Below are positions 1 to 4,790 of a stretch of 7,810 nt of DNA, one piece after another (position 1 is the stretch's first letter; each line of letters starts with the position of its first letter). A program made the translations under genes and the position numbers. Below the pieces are notes generated by a model that searched no databases, was not told where the DNA came from, and worked only from the letters and a program-made list of their open reading frames with translations. This stretch comes from CAWEZN01 sp964498015 (lineage in GTDB: Bacteria; Zixibacteria; MSB-5A5; GN15; PGXB01). The DNA lies in assembly GCA_964498015.1 (NCBI GenBank), contig CAZCFT010000102.1, positions 1 through 7,810 on the forward strand, given 5' to 3'.

Positions 1-303
1 ATTATAAACGGCCACTGCCACGCCCCTTTTGGTCTCTTCCTGACCGATGACATATTGATCAAGAAAAGCCTTGATCTCGGCAGGGCGGGGAAGTTCGAAA
101 GCGTCGTCGTCTTCGCCTTCGATAGGGGAAGATATTAATATATCGCGGCAGAGATTGACACAATCATTGCAGATGAAAGCCTCATACCCGGCAAAGAGTC
201 TCTTTACTTTAGAGGCTGATTTCCCGCAGAAATTGCAACGGTGTTGAAGACCGTGAGGAGGTTCATCATCGTTGTAGCCGTCATTTCGATCTTTTCTGGC
301 CAA
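1..303 (-). CDS. clpX: ATP-dependent Clp protease ATP-binding subunit ClpX, N-terminal 101 residues (partial)
   Basis: ClpX is the cytoplasmic hexameric AAA+ unfoldase that recognises tagged or damaged proteins and feeds them into ClpP. Only the first 101 codons are present; the gene continues past the left edge. Translation gives the N-terminal zinc-binding domain with C23-x2-C26-x18-C45-x2-C48 (CNFCGK and ICNDCV), then an acidic linker (residues 60-64), then the conserved lead-in to the AAA+ domain (ELPRPAEIKAFLDQYVIGQ). The Walker motifs lie outside the window. The start is a TTG at 303, chosen because a GGGGG tract (311-315) sits seven bases upstream and the reading frame becomes ClpX-like at once. 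It begins 11 bases after the clpP stop, the usual clpP-clpX operon arrangement. Family assignment is secure; the TTG start is inferred. Confidence 0.93.
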   Translation of the reverse strand, partial: MARKDRNDGYNDDEPPHGLQHRCNFCGKSASKVKRLFAGYEAFICNDCVNLCRDILISSPIEGEDDDAFELPRPAEIKAFLDQYVIGQEETKRGVAVAVYN

Positions 304-314
304 TCGTCAACCCC

Positions 315-911
315 CTATGCTTTCTTTTCTTTTCGCTTAAATTCATAAATCTTGTCGATGATTCCATAATCAACTGCTTCCTGAGGGGACATGAAGAAAT
401 TCCGGTCGGTATCTTTCTCAATTTTCTCTATTGGTTGACCGGTGTGGATGACAAGCAGTTCATTTAAACGTATCTTGGTTTTACTGAATTCCTTGGTCAT
501 GATTTCGATGTCGCTAATCTGTCCCTGGGTTCCGGCCATCGGCTGGTGAATCATGATTCTCGAATTGGGAAGAGCCGCCCTTTTTCCTTTAGCGCCGGCC
601 GCCAGAAGAAATGATCCCATCGAGGCGGCCAGACCCATACAGGTAGTGGCAACATCCGGTTTGACAAATTGCATGGTATCGTATATCGCCAATCCGGCAG
701 TAACCGAACCGCCTGGCGAGTTGATATATATGAAGATGTCTTTTTCGGGATCCTCTGCGTCAAGGAAGAGCAATTGCGCTATGACCAGATTGGCCAAGTG
801 GTCCTCAATCGGAGCGCCAATGAAAATAATTCTGTCTTTCAAGAGCCGGGAATAAATATCATATGCCCGCTCGCCCCGTCCTGTCTGCTCAACCACCATT
901 GGTATTAACAT
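315..911 (-). CDS. clpP: ATP-dependent Clp protease proteolytic subunit ClpP (Asn at catalytic Asp position)
   Basis: ClpP is the barrel-forming serine peptidase that degrades proteins unfolded by ClpX or ClpA. The protein has 198 residues, normal for the family, and starts with MLIPMVVEQTGRGERAYD, so almost no propeptide is present. Visible signatures are the oxyanion/strand motif INSPGGSVTAG (63-73), the nucleophile Ser97 in GLAASMGSF, and His122 in RIMIHQP. The third triad residue, Asp in the E. coli and Bacillus motif D-T-[ED]-R-D, is read here as Asn171 (DTDRNFFMS; codon AAT at 399-401). Whether this lowers activity cannot be told from sequence. A strong Shine-Dalgarno AAGGAGG (920-926) lies eight bases before the ATG. 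The gene follows tig by 19 bases and precedes clpX by 11, so the three are very likely one operon. No second ClpP copy is visible in this window. Confidence 0.96.
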   Translation of the reverse strand: MLIPMVVEQTGRGERAYDIYSRLLKDRIIFIGAPIEDHLANLVIAQLLFLDAEDPEKDIFIYINSPGGSVTAGLAIYDTMQFVKPDVATTCMGLAASMGSFLLAAGAKGKRAALPNSRIMIHQPMAGTQGQISDIEIMTKEFSKTKIRLNELLVIHTGQPIEKIEKDTDRNFFMSPQEAVDYGIIDKIYEFKRKEKKA

Positions 912-930
912 CTATCATTCCTCCTTGATA

Positions 931-2241
931 CTATAGTTCCTGTTTTTCCTCTTGAAGGGTGTCCTTATTGTCCGTATTTTTCAGTTTATCTGCAGGAAGA
1001 TAAGTTACCTTGCCGAGGAGAAAATCAAAGATTTTATCCTCAAGAATGGAATCTCTTATTTCCTGGGTTCGCCCAGATTTCGAGAGAACTTCCCGAGCCT
1101 TCTCAATATCCATTTGATATTTCTCGGCGAAACCTTTTATCCAGTTTTCGGTATCCGTCGGCAAAACTTCAATCTTTTCCAATTCGGCTAATCGGTTCGA
1201 CAGCAGATGCCATTTTATGGCGTTAACCGCAGTTGGGCGGTACTGTTCCCGAATGGCTTTCTCATCGAAATCCTTATAGCTTTTCTTGAAATCTTCAATA
1301 AGATTCTCCATATAATTTTGAATCATCCCCTCGGGGACGATCAGCGGATTTTTGTCAAGAATCTGATGAGTAATATCGCCTTTTTTCCACTTCAAGCGAT
1401 TGGCTTCCTTTTGAATTTTAATATCCTCGCGAATTCGAAGGCGAAGCTCCAGCATGGTTTCGAATTTTCCCATCTGCTTGGCGAAGAAATCCGAAATCTC
1501 GGGAAGGATTCTTTCGTTGACCGACAAAACATGGCAAGAATATTTCAGCATCTTTCCGGCAAAGCGATCATCGGAATAATCCGCCGGGTAATTAATGGTG
1601 ATTTCCCGCTCATCACCCGCTACTGCGCCTGCCAGCCCTTCTCTGAATTCCTTGACCGTCAGGCCGCTTGAAAGGTCGATTTCAATATCATTGAATTCAT
1701 CTTTCTTAAGGACATTCTCAGGGTCCTCCAATTTCTTCATATTGATCTTGAGGATATCAGCTATCTTCGCGGGGCGATCAACCCGCTCAATTTGGGAGTT
1801 CTGTTTTCTGAGGCGCTCCACCACGTCATCAACCTCAGAGTCGGCCACTTGGATCTCTTCTTTGGGGAGCCGCAAACCTTCGAAGACGACGCTATCAATC
1901 TTGGGCATTACTTCCAATCTAATCGTGTATTTGAGAGGAGTACCTTCTCGTAGTTCATGATTGGGGAAAGTCGGTCGAGAGGCAATATCAAGGCTGTTGT
2001 CCTTAATCACTTGAGGAAAAGTGGATCGAATTAATTCATCCAAGACATCCTCAAGAATAGCGTCGCTGAATTTGGATTTAATAATAGATAAGGGGGCCTT
2101 TCCCGGACGGAAACCCGGGACACGAACATCTTTACGATATTTGTGATAATACTCAGCAAATGTAGCGTCAACTTTTTCTGTCGGAATCTCTACTTCAATT
2201 TCTCGAACTAATCCGTCCGAATGCTTTATGAACGACTTCAA
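931..2241 (-). CDS. tig: Trigger factor (ribosome-associated chaperone / peptidyl-prolyl isomerase)
   Basis: Trigger factor docks at the ribosomal exit tunnel and shields nascent chains; it also has a FKBP-type prolyl isomerase domain. Numbered from the upstream ATG, the N-terminal ribosome-binding domain carries the signature GFRPGKAP (45-52). An FKBP-like domain follows at about 155-250 (KIADILKINMKK through KYSCHVLS), then a helical C-terminal chaperone domain to residue 438, ending in a charged tail. An ATG at 2247 is in frame, but the only ribosome-binding site, AGAGGAG (2248-2254), abuts it with no spacing. The TTG at 2241 lies six bases from GGAG, and starting there gives MKSFIKHSDGL, which lines up with E. 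coli MQVSVETTQGL. I therefore prefer the TTG (436 residues); an automatic call may use 2247. It lies downstream of tRNA-Leu and upstream of clpP on the same strand. Confidence 0.95.
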   Translation of the reverse strand: MKSFIKHSDGLVREIEVEIPTEKVDATFAEYYHKYRKDVRVPGFRPGKAPLSIIKSKFSDAILEDVLDELIRSTFPQVIKDNSLDIASRPTFPNHELREGTPLKYTIRLEVMPKIDSVVFEGLRLPKEEIQVADSEVDDVVERLRKQNSQIERVDRPAKIADILKINMKKLEDPENVLKKDEFNDIEIDLSSGLTVKEFREGLAGAVAGDEREITINYPADYSDDRFAGKMLKYSCHVLSVNERILPEISDFFAKQMGKFETMLELRLRIREDIKIQKEANRLKWKKGDITHQILDKNPLIVPEGMIQNYMENLIEDFKKSYKDFDEKAIREQYRPTAVNAIKWHLLSNRLAELEKIEVLPTDTENWIKGFAEKYQMDIEKAREVLSKSGRTQEIRDSILEDKIFDFLLGKVTYLPADKLKNTDNKDTLQEEKQEL

Positions 2242-2247
2242 CGCCAT

Positions 2248-2254
2248 CTCCTCT
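2248..2254 (-). promoter_or_regulatory. Ribosome-binding site of tig that decides the start codon
   Basis: On the minus strand this reads AGAGGAG. It touches the ATG at 2247 directly, which is too close for initiation, but its GGAG core is six bases from the in-frame TTG at 2241. The spacing and the alignment to other trigger factors both favour the TTG. Confidence 0.6.
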
Positions 2255-2267
2255 ATAAAAAGTTACC

Positions 2268-2350
2268 TGCGAAAGGGGGGATTTGAACCCCCACCCGGCG
2301 AAGGACTGGATCCTAAGTCCAGCGCGTCTACCAAATTCCGCCACTTTCGC
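2268..2350 (-). tRNA. tRNA-Leu, anticodon UAG
   Basis: An 83-base class II tRNA. The acceptor stem pairs GCGAAAG (2344-2350) with CTTTCGC (2269-2275), and the discriminator base A is at 2268. The anticodon stem CTGGA/TCCAG encloses the loop CTTAGGA, giving anticodon TAG at 2313-2315, which reads CUA and other CUN leucine codons. The T arm is GGGGG-TTCAAAT-CCCCC, and a long variable region of about 14 bases separates it from the anticodon stem, as expected for leucine tRNAs. No 3' CCA is encoded: the next bases on the minus strand are GGTAACT, so CCA must be added by the nucleotidyltransferase. It lies just upstream of tig with no terminator between them, so it is probably processed from a shared transcript. 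Confidence 0.96.
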
Positions 2351-2443
2351 ATCAATAAGTTATTGTATCCCAATGTAATAGCCTTTTCGGCTTTTCCACC
2401 AAAAATCATGGGTGTCCAAAAAAATCCCATTATATCTTTGTAA

Positions 2444-2472
2444 ATAATAATAACAGCCATACTCAAAGTCAA
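2444..2472 (-). promoter_or_regulatory. Predicted sigma70-type promoter for tRNA-Leu-tig-clpP-clpX
   Basis: On the minus strand a -35 box TTGACT (2467-2472) is followed, after exactly 17 bases, by a -10 box TATTAT (2444-2449). Transcription would begin near 2437, leaving a leader of about 87 bases before the tRNA. A second perfect TATAAT lies at 2429-2434, but its -35 position (GCTGTT, 2452-2457) is poor. I see no CIRCE-like operator here. The call rests on consensus match and position only. Confidence 0.6.
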
Positions 2473-2534
2473 GGCAAACGGCAGAAAATCAACTTGTAGG
2501 CTAACAGAAAACATGACAATTCCGCCCCAGCGGA

Positions 2535-2548
2535 TCAGCCAAGGCTGA
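2535..2548. repeat. Perfect 6-bp inverted repeat TCAGCC-AA-GGCTGA
   Basis: The sequence reads TCAGCCAAGGCTGA, two perfect six-base arms around AA. As RNA it would form a five-pair stem with the four-base loop CAAG; as DNA it is a dyad that could bind a dimeric protein. No T-tract follows on either strand, so it is not a convincing terminator. Confidence 0.4.
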
Positions 2549-2551
2549 AAC

Positions 2552-2578
2552 TTCTCAGTCTGTTCCCCGGACTGAGGA
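2552..2578. repeat. Inverted repeat CTCAGTC / GACTGAG, stem-loop
   Basis: Arms CTCAGTC (2554-2560) and GACTGAG (2570-2576) pair perfectly around a nine-base loop. The stem extends by a G-U and a U-A pair to 2552 and 2578. It lies only three bases from the repeat at 2535-2548. No U-tract follows on the minus strand, so a role as intrinsic terminator is doubtful; RNA processing or a regulatory site remains possible. Confidence 0.45.
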
Positions 2579-2782
2579 TCTTCTTCACTTGCCGTCGATT
2601 CTTGAACGCTTAAAATAGAGCATAGTTTTGGAAAATTATTCTTTTTGGGAAATCACTCTTGGTTCTTGCGGTGGAGGCGATAGTTAGAATTGAAAATGAC
2701 CTGCCCGTCGTCTGTGCCAGTGCAATGACTTCATGTGACGGCGGAGCTATTGTTATGGGATACTTTGATTTTGGGACAACGG

Positions 2783-4144
2783 TCAAATAGTCCTGGCTAA
2801 CTTGCTCGTCGCGATGCGGGCCTCGACCTCAGGAATGGTCAGTGCATCCCCGCCGAAGGCAATGCCCATATTCCTCAGCATTTCAAACGGCGGAATGCCG
2901 CCGATTTGCACGATTACAAAATCATTTGGAATTTCAATCCGGCCAGCGTTGGTGGCAAGAATTACGGAATTTTCCAAGACCTCGAGAACTTGGGAATCGA
3001 ATATCGGCTGAACATTTTTTCCAGCGATCAATTTAGTAATTTTGATTTCGTTTCTCTTTTTCACCCGAAGGAAACCACTTTTGCGGTAGGAAATTGTCAC
3101 CGTGTTCCCGGGCTGATTTGCCAGGCCAATAGCCGCTTCGACGGCGCTGTCACCGCCCCCAACAACCAGAACAAGTTTGTTTGTGTATGACTGTGCGTCA
3201 ACCAGTTGATAAATGACTTTGGATTGTTCCTCGCCGGGAACATTTAGCTTTCGGGGCGTACCGCGACGTCCCAATGCCAAAACGATGTTTTTCGAGTAGT
3301 ACTGTCTTTGTTGCGTTTTTACTTCAAACAAGTCGGCAGTCTTAGAGACAGATTCAACTCGTTCCCCGGCGCGGATATTAAGATGAAATTTCTGCATTAT
3401 CTGTTGCCAGATAACGAGGAGTTGTTCTTTCAAGTATTCTTCCTCTTTGAGCCACCCATAAAGCGGTATTTCGACCGGCTGAGTCATAACCAGTTTGGAC
3501 CTGGGATAATGGAGAATCGCTCCACCAAGCGCCCTCTCTTCGAGTAAGATATATGAGAGCCCGCTCTGTAAGGCTGTCAGCGCGGCGCTCAAACCGGCCG
3601 GACCAGCGCCGACAATTAGGACATCGACCGCATCGCCGCCGGTAGGCAATATCTTTCGCCGGGCGATTTCATCAACAACGATTTGGCCCTGCCTAATCGC
3701 ATGGCGTATCAGTGAAAGTCCACTCAGCTCGCCCGCAATGAAAATTCCCGGAACAGTGGTCTCGTTGCATTCGGTTAAAATCGGGATATCCGGACGGCTT
3801 CTAATATCCCCCAGGCCTACTTTCAGCGCCCCGACCGGGCAGGCTGATTCACACAAAGCATGACCCACACAACGCTGGCCATTGATGACCTCGGACGTGC
3901 CCCAGACTACGCCCAATACATCACCCTCGGGGCAGGCCGCTACACAGGATCCGCAGCCGATACATGACCCACGGTCGATAAAAGGGTATTGCGCCCGAGG
4001 CTGACTGAAGCCCATAGCTATCGCTTCCTGTTTGCGACGTTCCATAAGGCGGCGCGTCTTGGCAAAATTTATAACAGACGGAATCAAAACCGCCAACGAT
4101 AGAGCCGCAACGCCAGTCCAGATAAGAATCTGTTCAATACTCAT
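2783..4144 (-). CDS. Membrane-anchored ferredoxin / FAD-NAD(P) oxidoreductase fusion, apparently circularly permuted
   Basis: A 453-residue protein likely passing electrons between NAD(P)H or ferredoxin and the membrane cytochrome b. An N-terminal helix (about 5-27) is followed by KTRRLMERRK, which places the remainder in the cytoplasm. A ferredoxin-like domain comes next: C61-x2-C64-x2-C67-x3-C71, then C92-x2-H95-x2-C98-x3-C102, where His replaces the expected Cys. Residues 129-163 carry TTVPGIFIAGELSG and HAIRQGQ, an element that ends the FAD domain in the thioredoxin reductase superfamily. After it come the FAD Rossmann motif GAGPAG (179-184), the family-like stretch HYPRSKLVMTQPVEIPLYG (212-230), and the NAD(P) motif GGGDSA (329-334). 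There is no redox CxxC, so it is not a thioredoxin reductase; it resembles ferredoxin-NADP reductase 2 or YpdA-type enzymes. The ATG is preceded in frame by a near stop and has only a weak ribosome-binding site. Its substrate is unknown. Confidence 0.85.
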   Translation of the reverse strand: MSIEQILIWTGVAALSLAVLIPSVINFAKTRRLMERRKQEAIAMGFSQPRAQYPFIDRGSCIGCGSCVAACPEGDVLGVVWGTSEVINGQRCVGHALCESACPVGALKVGLGDIRSRPDIPILTECNETTVPGIFIAGELSGLSLIRHAIRQGQIVVDEIARRKILPTGGDAVDVLIVGAGPAGLSAALTALQSGLSYILLEERALGGAILHYPRSKLVMTQPVEIPLYGWLKEEEYLKEQLLVIWQQIMQKFHLNIRAGERVESVSKTADLFEVKTQQRQYYSKNIVLALGRRGTPRKLNVPGEEQSKVIYQLVDAQSYTNKLVLVVGGGDSAVEAAIGLANQPGNTVTISYRKSGFLRVKKRNEIKITKLIAGKNVQPIFDSQVLEVLENSVILATNAGRIEIPNDFVIVQIGGIPPFEMLRNMGIAFGGDALTIPEVEARIATSKLARTI

Positions 4145-4158
4145 TGCTTATTGTCTCA

Positions 4159-4449
4159 TTAAAATCGATAACCCAATTCAGCCTGAATGCGAATACCATT
4201 GATATCGTCGCCGTTGCCAAACTGCACCAGGCCGCTGAGGTAGTTATGAATTCCTATATTCGTTTGAGCTGACATTTCCAGCCAACGGTTGTTTCTGGGA
4301 GCGTCCGTGCCGGCCACCTTGTACAGATAAACTCCGTACGCCAACCCGATCATGCCGCCACCCCACGGGTTTTCATTAACGCGGATGGAATAATTATAAC
4401 CATTTTCAAACGGTCCGGCAAACGCCGCCAGTTGCATGATCGCCGTCAT
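4159..4449 (-). CDS. Small protein resembling the C-terminal end of an outer-membrane beta-barrel (possible remnant)
   Basis: A 96-residue protein of unknown family. It looks like about four amphipathic beta strands (roughly 18-26, 31-47, 55-78 and 82-96) and ends in AELGYRF. A terminal Phe after alternating residues is the signal that the BAM complex recognises in outer-membrane proteins. It has no convincing signal peptide: only MTAIMQLAAFAG precedes the first strand, and four strands are too few for a barrel. The ATG at 4449 overlaps the stop of the tetraheme cytochrome gene as ATGA; a TTG at 4458 would add three residues. It ends 14 bases before the flavoprotein start. It may be a fragment of a former porin gene left by a deletion, or a real small coupled gene. 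Expression and export are uncertain. Confidence 0.45.
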   Translation of the reverse strand: MTAIMQLAAFAGPFENGYNYSIRVNENPWGGGMIGLAYGVYLYKVAGTDAPRNNRWLEMSAQTNIGIHNYLSGLVQFGNGDDINGIRIQAELGYRF

Positions 4450-4790
4450 CCCTGCCAATCCTGCGGCGTGTGGCAGTTGTCGCAGGTCGGACCAAGTTGA
4501 CCTCCATGATTATCAGCATGACAATCATTGCAGGCCGTTCCCACATGATTAAAAAGCAGGTTCTTGTGGCATCCGATGCATTGCGCGGCACGGTGCGCTC
4601 CAGCAAGATAAAAACCGGTCTTGTCATGATCGAATTGTATGGGCTTTCTCAGGGCCGACCATGATTCCGGCGTATGACAATCCTGACAATCCCATTTGAG
4701 TTTCCCATGGGGATTAGTGTTTGACGCTTGGACGGCGACTACTACGGCGCAAATGACGCTCAACGCCACAAGGAGAATCAATTGTCTCAT
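4446..4790 (-). CDS. Secreted tetraheme cytochrome c, ends in mid-module
   Basis: A 114-residue periplasmic cytochrome c, about 90 residues after cleavage. The signal peptide is residues 1-22 (MRQLILLVALSVIC through VQA). Four CxxCH heme sites are visible: CQDCH 35-39, CIGCH 71-75, CNDCH 87-91 and CDNCH 103-107. Between them lie the module residues FDH (53-55) and GAH (64-66), whose histidines may be distal heme ligands. It has the same module as the 20-heme protein encoded upstream, so it probably arose from it or works with it. It stops with HTPQDWQG right after the fourth heme, where the large protein would continue to its next FDH. The start at 4790 forms an ATGA overlap with the 20-heme stop; a longer in-frame start at 4841 lacks a proper signal peptide. 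The downstream gene also overlaps by ATGA. Confidence 0.85.
   Translation of the reverse strand: MRQLILLVALSVICAVVVAVQASNTNPHGKLKWDCQDCHTPESWSALRKPIQFDHDKTGFYLAGAHRAAQCIGCHKNLLFNHVGTACNDCHADNHGGQLGPTCDNCHTPQDWQG

Larger units (their letters stand above)
2351..2782. other. Intergenic region between the cytochrome operon and tRNA-Leu
   Basis: This stretch of 432 bases holds no gene I can support. Its left part contains the predicted tRNA promoter, its centre two inverted repeats (2535-2548 and 2552-2578), and its right part a short open frame on the plus strand (2671-2790, 39 codons from a GTG). I found no clear hairpin followed by a T-tract after the flavoprotein stop at 2783, so the operon end is undefined. 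A long minus-strand open frame covering the left part (2263-2514) crosses the tRNA and is not a gene. Confidence 0.5.

Noticed and set aside
2384..2397. AGCC-TTTTC-GGCT followed by TTTT on the plus strand as a terminator
   Set aside because: The stem is only four pairs and no plus-strand gene leads into it.
2263..2514. Minus-strand open frame of 83 codons
   Set aside because: It runs through the tRNA-Leu gene and the predicted promoter, and its translation changes character at the tRNA boundary. It is a chance frame.
2783..4144. Annotation of the flavoprotein as thioredoxin reductase
   Set aside because: The redox-active CxxC expected just before the NAD(P) motif is absent (YQLVDAQSYTNK stands there), and an Fe-S domain and membrane anchor are added.
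4406..4627. Arg- and Thr-rich frame in the tetraheme cytochrome region
   Set aside because: It is an out-of-frame reading of a heme-coding sequence; the cytochrome frame has four CxxCH motifs and a signal peptide.
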